Shown: positions 13,185 through 26,489 of the stretch, one piece after another | How the letters are laid out: every line of letters begins with the position of its first letter | Numbering within the stretch: the first letter of the stretch is position 1 | Origin: Nautilus pompilius | Taxonomy: Eukaryota; Mollusca; Cephalopoda; Nautilida; Nautilidae | Assembly (NCBI GenBank): GCA_018389105.1 | Contig: JACATO010001024.1 | Location: 248,001 to 312,000, forward strand | Length of the DNA: 64,000 bases | Reading direction: 5' to 3' | Made by a program: the position numbers and the translations under genes | Notes under the pieces: model-generated | What the model was told of the DNA's origin: nothing | Database searches by the model: none | What the model saw: only the letters and a program-made list of their open reading frames with translations

Positions 13185-13426
13185 GCATAACCACCGTGCT
13201 GACAATGACAACAATAAGTAACGGCGTGCGATCGTCCTTGCCCAGAATATCCTACGTGAAGGCCATCGACATCTACCTGGTGATGTGCTTCGTGTTCGTG
13301 TTCGCGGCGCTGCTGGAATACGCAGCCGTGAACTACACATACTGGGGCAGCCGATCGAAAAGACGGGCCAAGAAGCTGCAAGAAAAGGACGCGACACTCT
13401 ACAAAAAGAACGACAACGAAAACAAG
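13185..13426 (+). CDS. GABRB: GABA-A receptor beta-type subunit, M2-M3 exon
   Basis: This exon encodes the pore-lining M2 helix, the M2-M3 coupling loop, M3 and the start of the cytoplasmic loop. It begins (G)[20 protein letters not shown] and continues [20 protein letters not shown], then [14 protein letters not shown] and a basic stretch [15 protein letters not shown]2 has Thr at 6', Leu at 9' (the gate) and Arg at 19', as in GABA-A beta subunits. The 15' residue is Ser (as in vertebrate beta1), where beta2 and beta3 have Asn. The site matching beta M286 is Val (visible residue 129). The acceptor is TTTTCAG. The donor is AAG|GTATTC, ending in phase 0. The length of 242 nt is close to vertebrate exon 8. 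Overlapping frames on both strands are shadows of this exon. Confidence 0.97.
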
Positions 13427-16122
13427 GTATTCCCAGCCTCGCGAAATTCTCTCTCTCTCTCTCTCTCCTCTTTCCTTGCTCCACTAGGTCGGAGATCGTT
13501 TGCGCCTACTGTGGCGGACCCGACCCCATTAGCCGACCAGCGTTGTCGCCGTTAGTTGTATCTGGAAAGTACTTCAGGATCTAACCGCCGCCAGGATCCC
13601 CTCATAAATTATCTGTTTCTGACGGGGCCACCGCCGTTATTCACCGCGATATCTTGGATCATATCCAGGAGTCTGGAAGGCGCCTTTGATTCCTCTATAA
13701 AGGGGTAATCATCCGTTGCCGTTGAAGGAATTTATCAAGTTTCTGTGGTGTACATCTTGTGCATCCGCATATATTTTGCTTCATTGTTCCTCCATCAGCA
13801 TTTCCGCACACTGTTCTGCATATTTCAGTGAACGTGGCATGGTTCTGCAGACGCTTGGTGGATAAAGATGACATTATGCGTTCCGGAGAGATTTAGTACT
13901 TTATTCTGAATAAAGAAATCTGCTCAGCCGAAACTGATCGCCTTTCGCGAAATTAGACCACGTGCTCCTTTTCTTTTTTATTGGGTTTGGGAAAGACGAA
14001 AATAGTTTCTTAAAGTGGCTAAACGAATAAAAACCTGGTTTCGGTCAGTATGTAGATTAAAAGGGTGCAAGACAGTACAAATCTTTAATTCAAGAGTTTC
14101 ACGAATGTTTTTGGCAAACTCGATTTATTTTATGTTCTTAAGCGAGATATTTATAAAGTTTAAAGACATTTTTTTTACGTGTTATTTAAATCGCCTTCAC
14201 CATCATCCGTAAAGTGTTTCATTTCACAGTAGAAAAAAATATATTGATAGCAGTGGTCTAACAGTAAATACGAAAGATATGTCTTCCTGGAAAGATGACA
14301 TTATAGATGAGAGCCTGCCTGTACCCGTCATTTAGGATGCCTTTCATTTAATTCAATCCCCGACTCTCTCGGCTGATATACAGCCTCCCTCCTCCGCTTG
14401 ATTACCCACATGCTTCACATTAGCTGTTGTACACTGACTGTCACAGTGCTCCCCGGTTCACCTTCAAGCAAACTGTTGTTGATTATTGCAAAAACAGTTC
14501 GAACGCTGAGTTATTCTTGAAGAGCATCTTTTTCCAGGTTTGGTCATCCCACAGCTTCATTTCTTATTCCTATTTCAGCTCTGCCGTTTGGCTGCCTTTC
14601 TTCAGCAAAGATTTTCGGGCAGCTGCGCATTAGGCGGGTCCACTTCCTGTGGAAACTAATACTTTATGCATATTAATGCTGCGGAGATAAATGAGATTTC
14701 CGAAAATAACAGACCAAATGTTACTTATCCCATATCGTATCATGAACAACATCGATACTGATTTCATTTCTTTTTATCCTAATTTATATTCTGCTTCTAG
14801 CTTATTAAATGTACTGTGATATTTTTATGCTTGTTTTACTGTATTTTTCATATTTGCATTGATGACTTCCCCCACGTCACAGCCCAGGTTTCTCATTTTT
14901 ACGCTTGAAACAACCGTCCAGCAGATGCTTCTTTATGGCTTCTCTTCACGTGCCTTCCCCAAGCCAATGAAGCTCAATAATTATGGTAGACAACGACTCT
15001 TGCGCACTTAATGTAAACAAGTCATTAAAGATCAGGACGTTCGAAAACAATTCACGTCCACGTTCTGTACAGTGGATAATAAAGATCCATTACTGCTGAC
15101 AATGGCTTTTGTCTATCTTTCCGTACACCGACCAACAAAGCTAATTTGGCGTAAACAATGATTCTTGCCGACTACCTGTTTAGTGGCCAATAAAGCTTCA
15201 TTTTTCTGGACAATGACTCGTGTCCACTTTCTCTACACGGCTCAATAAACATCGTTTACTGGACAAAATGATTCCGCTGTGATTTGCGTACACAGGTCAG
15301 TAAAACTGAATTAGTGGAAAGTAATTTAATTTCAGTTCTAGTCAAGATCGATTCTTCGCGTTATTTGCGCGCGTCTATAAAGTTCAGTTAGTGAAGACAG
15401 AGATTCTTATCCACGTTCTTCACACCTGTCAATAAAGTTCAGTTAGTGCAAAAAAACCATCCTGTTTGACCTGCTAACCTCGGACTATTGAAGGTCGATT
15501 GTCGTAGACAACAAAAACCCTTTCCCCACGTTCCGCGAAAATTCGCCTGAGACCGTTCAGTCTGGATGTTTGTTCACGCCCCCGTGAGAGGGATGGATTA
15601 ATCTCCGCGCGCTTGGAGAGGGCGATTAGCGTAGACGATGATCTTTAGTCCACTCTTCAAATGCTGGAACCAGTTCGGACATTGATTTCTTTCCTATGGC
15701 TAAGATTAGACAGTTAACCGCGACATGGAACTGCCACAGTTTTTGCTCTGGTCATTTACAGTTTTAAACAAGGCTTATTTTGGATTGTCTGGCTAAATCT
15801 AATCGGTTACTCGGTTTTGTTTTTGGTTATGAAGTTACTTTGGCTTTCTGGGGCCCCGACACCTGTTTAGTAATGACAGGTAATTTCACAGGAAGGAAAT
15901 GGATGGGGGGACCCCATCGATGCGCTCTGACTTACCACAGATCCATTCACCGTCTCTAAGTACAACTGCTATTGGAACGGATCTAGAACAACTGAACCCA
16001 CCGTCCGTTTTGAGTTGCGTATTTTTCCACAACACTGTATATATATTTTAAAAAACAAAAACTGATTTAATAATTTATTCACCTTATTGATCTGTCTGTT
16101 TGTTTTGTTTTCTTTTTCGCAG
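13427..16122 (+). other. Intron of the GABA-A receptor gene (2696 nt, phase 0)
   Basis: Runs from GTATTC to TTTTTCGCAG. It contains a short CT run just after the donor (about 13450-13467) and a degenerate tandem array at about 14985-15600 with four AATAAA hexamers. A skipped or alternative exon inside it cannot be excluded, but none is evident. Confidence 0.9.
14985..15600 (+). repeat. Old degenerate tandem array, unit about 56 bp, inside the last intron
   Basis: Eight to ten diverged units can be aligned by eye. Each runs roughly as GTCCACGTTCT, then a short ACAC-containing spacer, then YCAATAAAG, then TCAGTTAGTG or similar, then GACAATGATTCTT. Clear unit starts fall near 15053, 15110, 15166, 15221, 15278, 15356 and 15408, so spacing is mostly 52-57 bp with one longer unit of about 78. 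Four units keep a perfect AATAAA at 15078-15083, 15189-15194, 15244-15249 and 15431-15436; others have one-base variants. It is an ancient minisatellite and easy to miss because no two units are identical. Confidence 0.7.
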
Positions 16123-16506
16123 AACGATGTGGCCGACAGCATCGAAATGAAAGACATGAAGCTGTCGCCGATTCTCGGAATTCGAAACAGTCAGAACTTT
16201 AACATTGAAATCGACGAGAACTCCGCCCCGCCGCCGCCGCCGTCGGTCCGGATAGCCCCGACTCTGCCGAGATCCTGCGTGGGGCCCCGGGGTTACCTCG
16301 CCAACAGCGTCGTGCGCCGGAAAAGCTCCGTGTTCCAGAAAAGGCGGCGGCTCTTCTCCACTTTCCGACAGAGGGCAAAGACAATAAAAGTGAAGATGCC
16401 GCGAGTTCAGGACGTCAACACGATTGACAAATACTCCAGACTCGTTTTTCCTCTCCTCTTCATCACATTTAACGTTTCCTACTGGGCTTTCTACTTGCTG
16501 CAATAA
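16123..16506 (+). CDS. GABRB: GABA-A receptor beta-type subunit, last exon (cytoplasmic loop, M4, stop)
   Basis: Encodes 127 residues and a TAA stop. It begins NDVADSIEMKDMKLSPILGI, passes a proline run SAPPPPPS (16222-16245), a basic patch and RRKSS (16315-16329), and then reaches VKMPRVQDVNTIDKYSRLVF and PLLFITFNVSYWAFYLLQ, which is M4 and a very short C-terminus. The DKYSR..FP..F..FN..YW pattern is the M4 signature of GABA-A subunits. RRKSS fits a protein kinase A consensus and lies where vertebrate beta subunits carry their regulated RRRAS serine; that functional parallel is inferred. The cytoplasmic loop totals about 130 residues. The acceptor is TTTTTCGCAG at 16113-16122. The exon is GC-rich compared with its surroundings, as expected for coding sequence here. 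Confidence 0.96.
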   Translation, partial: NDVADSIEMKDMKLSPILGIRNSQNFNIEIDENSAPPPPPSVRIAPTLPRSCVGPRGYLANSVVRRKSSVFQKRRRLFSTFRQRAKTIKVKMPRVQDVNTIDKYSRLVFPLLFITFNVSYWAFYLLQ

Positions 16507-16507
16507 A
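16502..16507 (+). promoter_or_regulatory. AATAAA overlapping the stop codon
   Basis: The last Gln codon and the TAA stop form CAATAAAG, so a canonical polyadenylation hexamer overlaps the stop. Downstream is C/T-rich and lacks an obvious GU-rich element, so use of this site is doubtful. Confidence 0.35.
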
Positions 16508-16991
16508 GCCGCCATTTCCTCTCCCCCGCCTCCCCTTTCTCCTTCTCCCCTCCCACTCAGACTGACTGACTACTTTCGTTTCCCTTCCTACTACTTTCCG
16601 CACGTAGTGTGGCGTGTGATTCCGACGTCAACTGAAAGCTACGAGCTGACGGATACCGCGCAAACCTACAACGACGTCCTCCAGTCTTTACGGAAACAGA
16701 CCCTTTAAAGAAAGAATAACAGTTGGAAAACGTCACGAATCACTGATGTGGGACGGTGAAGTTTCACTCCATTACCATGATTCACCATCTCTATCCGCTT
16801 TCTAATTTGTTATTAATGAGGAAAAAAGAAAAAAAAGAAGAGATAAATCATTTCAGGAGTTAATGGATTTAAAGATAACCAAATAGCGGTTGTTTATACG
16901 AGTTTGTCCATGTACTACACCAAACAAAAGTAGACCTAGTTGACTGGCACAGTTATTGGAATTTGACTATTTTCTGTTTCTTTTTTTAAAT

Positions 16992-16992
<1 letters not shown>

Positions 16993-17032
<40 letters not shown>
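16993..17032. repeat. (CA)20 microsatellite
   Basis: Uninterrupted CA run of 20 units, about 490 bp after the receptor stop codon. Confidence 0.97.
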
Positions 17033-17035
<3 letters not shown>

Positions 17036-17102
17036 CAAAACAAATAGACCATACAATATACTGAGTCATTGGTTCTGTAAATCAAATAATCCAGAACAAG
17101 AG

Positions 17103-17430
17103 ATGGCCAACGTGTCACAAGAAATGGCCAACGTCACAAGAGATGGCCAACATCACAAGAGATGGCCAACGTGTCACAAGAAATGGCCAACGTCACAAGA
17201 AATGGCCAACATCACAAGAGATGACCAACATCAAAAGAAATGGCCAACGTCACAAGAGATGGCCAACGTGTCACAAGAAATGGCCAACGTCACAAGAGAT
17301 GGCCAACGTCACAAGAGATGGCCAACATCACAAGAGATGGCCAACGTCACAAGAGATGGCCAACATCACAAGAGATGACCAACATCACAAGAAATGGCCA
17401 ACGTCACAAGAGATGGCCAACATCAACATG
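17103..17430 (+). repeat. Minisatellite, 17 units of 19 or 21 bp (ATGGCCAACRTCACAAGAG)
   Basis: Seventeen near-identical units run head to tail. Most are 19 bp; three (starting near 17103, 17162 and 17261) are 21 bp because they read ACGTGTCACAAG. Variation is restricted to a few sites: G or A in AACRTCAC, G or A at the last base, and two ATGACC units. Because 19 is not a multiple of three, the same 19-residue cycle is read in all three frames and all are open, which gives spurious repetitive ORFs. It lies about 600 bp after the receptor stop and probably in its 3' UTR. Confidence 0.97.
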
Positions 17431-17767
17431 TAAATAGTCAGGTATTTAGCGTTATTAATACATAAATATTTAAGAAAGTTATTAGAGCGAAGACAAAAGA
17501 TTTTGATATATAGCTAATAGATAATACAGAACGTCTCACAAAGAGGATATCGAAGTTCTACTGATATTGTCTTTTTTTTTGCCAGATTCGAAATTACAGA
17601 GATAACTGTAATCGAACGCTATCGAAGAGACTCCGTACGTACCTGTACAAAACTGTGCAGAAGATAGCGCCACGGTCCAGATAATAGAACGGGTGTGAAA
17701 GGAAATAGTTTTTCCTTATTTTACCTTTTATTATTATTATTTTTTTTTTTTCATGTCTTAAATTTTA

Positions 17768-17773
17768 AATAAA
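17768..17773 (+). promoter_or_regulatory. Candidate polyadenylation signal AATAAA
   Basis: AATAAA followed within 10 bases by a G/T-rich stretch (CCGTGTTTTATTGATGG), the usual arrangement for cleavage and polyadenylation. It is the first well-formed signal after the receptor stop. Confidence 0.5.
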
Positions 17774-17902
17774 TTCCGTGTTTTATTGATGGAATATATC
17801 CGACACATACTTCTATCTCATTCTTTATGATGTAAAGCTCTTTGTGAAATAGCAAACTGTTGATTACTTTTCGAATTGAATATCACCCATGTATAGAACT
17901 GA

Positions 17903-17908
17903 AATAAA
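17903..17908 (+). promoter_or_regulatory. Second candidate polyadenylation signal AATAAA
   Basis: AATAAA within GAAATAAAAC, followed by T-rich sequence. It is an alternative end for the GABA-A receptor transcript. Confidence 0.4.
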
Positions 17909-18164
17909 ACATTTTAATATTCTCATTCACACCATTTTTCTACTTTCTTCGCCCACAGCGGACAGTTTCGAGAACTTCAATTAGATCTTTAAAGAAACAA
18001 AAACGAAAATCCAAATTTAATTTATCACCCAGGTGAAATTTAATAAAATACAAATGGAATTAGATTGTAAAGATTTGAATTTGCCGTTTCTGGCGGGTTC
18101 CTGCTGTCAGAAACCTTAGAAAAGTTTCCTTATTCTGTTTATCTCCAGTTTGTTAGCCTATCGC

Positions 18165-20166
<2,002 letters not shown>

Positions 20167-20518
20167 GAGAGAGAGAGAGAGATGAAGAAAGACACAGAGA
20201 GAGACACAGCGAGATGAAAAGAGAGAGAGAGAGATGAAGAGAGACACAGAGAGAGAGAGAAGAGAGAGAGAGATGAAGAGAGACACAGAGAGAGAGATGA
20301 AGAGAGACACACAGAGAGAGAGATTAAGAGAGACACACAGAGAGAGATGAAGAGAGAGAGAGAGATGAAGAGAGACACAGAGAGAGAGATGAAAAGAGAG
20401 AGAGAGATGAAGAGAGACACAGAGAGAGAGATGAAAAGAGAGAGAGAGATGAAGAGAGACACAGAGAGAGAGATGAAGAGAGAGAGAGAGACACAGAGAG
20501 AGAGATGAAGAGAGACAC

Positions 20519-20573
<55 letters not shown>
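20167..20573. repeat. Compound GA-rich array, about 400 bp, with ATGAAGAGAGACACAG higher-order unit
   Basis: Almost pure purine sequence built from GA dinucleotides, GATGAA and GACACA blocks. Larger units of about 40-60 bp (GATGAAGAGAGACACAG plus GA runs) repeat several times. On the opposite strand it yields long Leu/Ser-rich open frames, which are artefacts. Confidence 0.95.
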
Positions 20574-23500
20574 TGGTATGTGTGTAAAGAGCAAAAGTTA
20601 ATTTACCTGTTAGATATATGCCATGATTGGTCTGTGTTTATTGAAACAATGAAAACGTTCGTGTTGTCTATTTGAAGTATACGCACAACTAGCGTGTAGT
20701 CTGATTTGCCTTCAACTGTCATCTAATGTTGTACCCTTCCAGCAAAATTTAAAGGTATTTTTGGAACCGGAGTCTCTGTGTGCGTTCGTGAGCGAGGTAT
20801 TTAGTCGTATTTTCGCATTAATTAGAGAATACACCTTTTCACTGAGAGGGTCGGAGCGATTACTTGAAATGCTTTTTATTCTTTCATTTATCAACTTTTT
20901 TTATTTATTTTTCAAATACGACAAAAGTTGACTTTAATCAGCGTAAATGTTAACAAATTCGTTCCTATCCGCCGGTTTCAGTAAAATGGGAAAATTTATG
21001 GGAAAAACACACGAAACACGGAAGGAAAAAAACAACCTGGTTTTAAATTGATCGCTTTGCGATAAACCTGAATCTGCTTCCATGAAGCTTATTTCTATCA
21101 TTATTAAAATTGTTGTTGTTGTTTTGTTTATCAGTATCTAAACCTCTCCAGCCCGAGCATAGGGACTGCGCGATTAATGGAAGAGATGGTTGTTTGTTTT
21201 TACTTTCTTTGAAACCCACTTCAAAACTCCCGGTTTTCCTCCAGACGACCCCATTTTAGATGGCGAGCGTTATTAGTTCCATTACGCAAAAATCATCTTG
21301 CAGTTATCTCAAACAACCTAACCGTTTTTAATTCCTAATTATACGACATCTTTAAGTAGTATAACCATAGGTTTTTCGAGTAATTAATTAAAATCATGAT
21401 ATTTTGCATTTTTCGCCAAACATTTCCACTTTATCCTAATCAGTCAAGCGCTGCGATAGACCAATAACATCTAGATTCATTGCCTTTTTATAATGACGTC
21501 TTTCAGTGCGAGAAAATTCTCTGATGATTAGCTGTCGGGTTTCAGAGTTATTAACGAAGAAAACAATTTTTAATAACAGTTAGAATGTTCAGCTAATTCA
21601 TAATTTGAAATAATTTTATTAGGTGGTACGAGGCTTTTAAACATTATTTTTTTTTTCAGTCGATCTTATCGAAATTACATTAACGATGCCGACAGATAGC
21701 TCGGTAGTTTTCCGCTGGCTGATTCACACCATGCTCTCCCAAGCCAATCAGACAAAGTGTTTCTCTTGAACGCTAATCTGCCGCTAAATACAGCAGTCGC
21801 AACATACGGAGGTAGGGTAGAGCCGTACCGATGGTGTCAGGGTGAGGAGAGGGGGTCATTAAAAAACCCCGATAACCTTTTTTCTTACGTAGAACAGAGG
21901 CCGCCATGGCGTGCCGAATACCATGTGGTGCGCCATTCTCGCTTTGCAACTGCTTGGGTTGAGAGAGAGGAAGCCATGTCTGGCGCCTGCAGATGAAGAC
22001 TCTGAAACCCTGCATCGATAATGGTAAGATAAACATCGTGCTAATGGGGCGAATGGATGTCCGGGAATCGCCTGTAATATTCTATGTTCGCCGTCATCTT
22101 TTGGAAGAAATGAAAAAGTAAGCTCAGGGAAGCGCATTCTCCGTCTACAGACAGCGAGAAGAAGAAAAAAAATCAATTTGTTAGAGATTCTAGCTGTTAA
22201 TGCGTTTGTATTTTGTAAATCTGAAACTTCAACAAAAAAAACAAATTTGGTGCTTGTGACGACACTTGATATGTTGGGAAGAGAGGGGATCAGTGACCCG
22301 CTGAGAGAAATGTAGAAGCTAGTTAGTGTTCAGTTGACCAAAATAGGAAAAAGTGTATTCCTCTTAGACATAACAAAGGCTCTCCTTTTCTTCTTCCTTT
22401 TACTGAAAACATACTTTCAGTTTTTAATTTTTCCTTTAAAAAATCAAACATATATTTAATGTATTAGACAAGTGATTCTGTTCCTACCGCTGCCTAAATT
22501 ATCTTCTATCGCTGTTTCGACGCACTCTGGCCGCCCTCTTCAGGAACGTCTCCGCTACTTCAAGAGGTGAGAAAGACGGATAATTCTGTCCCGTGAGATA
22601 GAAGCGAGGACAACAACAGCCTCGATGAAATGTACATGTAATTATTCCCAAAACTTCATTTTTTTTTTCATTTTTATACGTGGTCAAGAAACTATGCGAA
22701 TTATTTAACAGTTGAATATACTAGGATTTTTTTTTTTTGTCTGGTAGCGGATGGATCAATAATGTACGTTATCATGCAGAAAGTAGACTTTCGACACCTT
22801 CGCCATTTCAGAATCAAATTTCTCAGAAGGTATCCCGCTGTTTGCATTAGTTGTGAGACTCTGTCATTAGTAACAGAAATCATTAAATTCTCCACTGTAA
22901 ACAAAAACTGTTACCCATCGATCGCAGGGTAAAGGGTTAAACACGCTTTCCATTTTGGAACTCGAAACCGCAATTTCGTTTTGGTGGAAGTAAAAGAAAA
23001 ACAAAAAAAACATTAGAATTAGATTTCTCTAAGATAAACATCTAGTCGATAAATATCGATTATCGCTTGGCGCTGATTGAGACGTCAGAGTGGAAAACAA
23101 AGCAAAAGTAGCTTCAAACGAAGTAACTTTAATATACCTATGGGTATCTTCGATTTTTTTTTCAGATTTTACTGCCATTCTTCCCAAAGAATTCGATATG
23201 TTCTCAGTCATAGACCATCATCCCCAAGTTTATTCTCGTTACTTTCAAACAGTGCTTCACAATCACCAGACGTTTAAACAAACACAACCTTCAATTCGCA
23301 GGCTCTTGTTCTCAATAATCTCGCACGACCTAATAGCCTCCTCGAAACTGCTCTTAGCTCTTGTTGTCATGCCCGGCTGAATACTGCCCCGAATCAAACT
23401 GTTCAGTCTGAATTTAATTATTGTCATCAGCGTCTGTCTCATCTTGCAGGTTTATAGTGTTTTCATTATTATTATTTCTTTAATATTATCGAAAGCTAGG

Positions 23501-26480
23501 AAGTAACACTTAGCTGGAAAATCGTTCCCTTAGAGACGACAACAAAGACGTTTGAATTCCGACTTTCATCGCTGTAAACGCGCAACAACAACAAAAAAAA
23601 GACGCACGTGAGCAAAGAGAAAGATCCTTCCAAGCGAATAGAGATGGGGGGCGCTGATGTAGTGGACGATGCTGGACGAGTTTTTGGTCAGCTGGTCGAT
23701 TGCTACCAAAGATGACAGGATTTGGTGTACGGGTTTCAATGGTACCAAAGGAAAAAAACAACAAAAAAACAACACAAAACGCCAAACAAAAGCAAATCAG
23801 CGGAGTTTATTATGTCTGTATTAACTGACGATATGTGTGTATATATTAGTGGGAAAAGATGTTACAATTTAGACCAAAGATATTACTAACACACAGCTAA
23901 CTGACTTTTAACGGGACACTTTTGTTAACTATGATATAATGAACGCCAAGACGCACGTTAAAACTGGCGTCGGTTTAGACGTTACTGAGCAGGCAGCCCC
24001 CGCTGTCTTCTGAAGTTCACCCCATCACGTGATGCGATGTGATGTCACGTGACACAACGACGCAGCAAAGCAACGGGTTAATAAGTTAAAGGGTTTGCTG
24101 ACTTTCGATGCGACGTTTTCTGATTTCAAGGACGACGACGTCGGAGAACCACGCCCATCACAAACATTCATGAAAGGGTTTAATGTTAGATATGGATGGC
24201 CAGTCCAAGTTGTGCAGGCGTTGACCTACTGGAACATCGGAGGGTGCAGTCCATATTGCTGAAGAGGAAGGAGAACAAAGCACATAGATAGCCTACCTAA
24301 TGCTGAGCTGCCATAGTCTTCAAGAACGTAGAATGTCACCTTATTGGAAGTAAATAGACCAACTAAATAGACCTCGCGAATTTCTGAACAAAACATCTAA
24401 AAGACCGCCAAGAATATTTTCATAGTAGCACATTACCATGTAAGCTGCCACCGCTAAATATGTCTGCAAACGTGAAAAACGTTTCGGAATCATATTGTAA
24501 ATGGTATTTCTTGGAAAGATTGCCTCGGGTTTATTGTTTTACACACATGTAAAAGCAAAACTACGCCAGAATAAAACACCAATTCATTGCAATACTTATA
24601 CCTTTGAAAAGACTTTCAAATATCTACGATGTCCAAAAACTTAATTTGCAATTTGTCTTCAGCTTCAGATGAAATTCGAATTGCAAATTATAGTTAAAAA
24701 ACGAATTAGTAACCATTTTAAACGATTTTACATCATTTACATCATCATCAGTTTTGTGATGTCCAACTGGCAGCTCGACTTCGCTGGGCGACATGTTTGG
24801 CTGAACCATCTTATGCGTAAGTCGGAAGATTTAGCTTGGCTTGCAAGTGAGAAGAAATAACTACCAAGGTCAAGCTGTCCCAGTCATGTTTCTCTGACCT
24901 CACGCACTAAATTGTGCATTTGATTTTCCTTTATGGAAGTAAGCGATACATCGCAAAGATCTGATGTAACGTCATATTTAGACATGAACTGTTTGTGAAA
25001 GATAATCATTAGCATTCATATTATTCCTCCTTTTTATCATATTTTTACATACTATAAAATTCACTTTGTTTTGTCCAAGAAAATTAATTATTTAAAAGGT
25101 GTTTGTGTGCAAGCACATCTTGCAATTAAATATACATTATCACTTTTCGTTGTTTTTATTTTAATAAAAAACATATTTTGTCTGTAATATTTAAAACATG
25201 CGCACACATACACATTCACCTGATACAATATGCTCCAATGATTTCACCTTTTGTAGGACAATTGAATACTCCAACAGACTTTCACCACATCACTAAGGTA
25301 ATATTGCGGGCGTTAACGAACGTAAGTACCAGTAACAGTGTAGTGTCGACAAATTTCCAGAATGATAGGTTTCGCCAAGCAGTGTCTTTAAGAATACTCT
25401 TGATGTCATTTACTCGGACTTTCAGCAACATGGAGAAACTGGGAATGTTGCCAACTTCCCAAGTTTATCGCTTACTGCTCGACTGCGTGCTGCCCGCATT
25501 ACATAAACACAAAACTGTGTGGATTGTTGAGAAGGAACTTTTCTAACAGAACAGTTCTCTCCTTCATATTACCCATTAAAAATGATCGGTCTGCTGAGAC
25601 GAGATGGAAGGTTTTACGCCATCCCTTTTACAATCCTAATTCTGCTTCCTTGTAGTTTGTACGTAAGAAGTTTGTGAACAAAAAGAAAGTACCGCAATCT
25701 GTTTTGCAAGTTACTTTTCCACGTCATAAAGGACAGAATAAGAAAAGCTTGAAGCGCTCTGCAAATACATCCGCATTCACGGGGACTACACTGAAAATTA
25801 ACACGGACATGAGCCGTTCACGACAGTGTACGAGCAAACAATGTCACGAACACTCTTCTATACTCAAACAAACTCTAACCATCTTAATTATTCCGAACTT
25901 CCTTTTAAATACGAGGTTCGATTTATTGCCAAATAATTACGAGAGAGTGTGTGTTATATTTTAATATTAATTATGCATTTAATTATGTTTTTAATGATTT
26001 CTATCGAAGCTAATCCTGAAATTACTGCGCCTTAAGTTTGACGAAGAAATCAAATACAAGCAAAAGTAATTAAATGTGAAAATTTAATAATCCTAGATTT
26101 AAAGCGCCCTCTTCAGATGACTTTAATTATTTACTTAAATTTCACTTTTATGGAAATCATTTTTCTTTAAATAATGAGCCGTCTCCTTGACTCCTAATTC
26201 GTCGAAACAAATGACTGATTTTGAAATGAAATATGCAGAATTTATTACAAAAAAAAGAGATCTTTTTTTAAAAAAATTCCTACGTTAATAAACAATGTCT
26301 TCTGCCGATATACAAATCTGATTAGTTTTCTTTAAATGTAAAAAAAAAAATGTATATAATACAGTATTTTAAATAATTATAGAAACAAAGGTAAAGCTGG
26401 GTATTAATGAAAATGACAAGTGGTAGAATCGAATCTCGTGAGTAAAAACTAAATGCTCCATAGTGCAGGTGCTTGTTGAT
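20574..26480. other. Non-coding stretch, no gene recognised
   Basis: Mostly AT-rich. Noted are two CACGTG boxes exactly 20 bp apart at 24026 and 24046, and several short open frames (21757-22176, 23510-23785, 25178-25546) with no family resemblance, no conserved motif and no consistent splice sites. Confidence 0.55.
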
Positions 26481-26489
26481 ATAGTACCT

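Larger units (their letters stand above)
16507..17767 (+). other. Probable 3' untranslated region of the GABA-A receptor gene
   Basis: No continuing reading frame is present after the stop. The stretch starts with a C/T-rich tract, then contains a CA microsatellite and the 19/21-bp minisatellite. The better candidate polyadenylation signals lie at 17768 and 17903, so the UTR may be about 1.3-1.4 kb long. The extent is inferred from signals only. Confidence 0.45.

Noticed and set aside
13038-13484. Minus-strand open frame of 148 residues over the M2-M3 exon, and similar minus-strand frames at 16084-16515
   Set aside because: These are antisense shadows of GC-rich coding exons; the residue patterns match no family, while the + strand is plainly a GABA-A receptor.
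12998-13555. 185-residue open frame on the + strand
   Set aside because: It reads intron sequence, then the real M2-M3 exon in frame, then intron again. Only 13185-13426 is coding.
16956-17437. Repetitive proteins with MANVTRDGQ- and KRWPT-type repeats
   Set aside because: A 19-bp minisatellite is open in all three frames. There is no start context, no other coding sequence attached, and it lies after the receptor stop.
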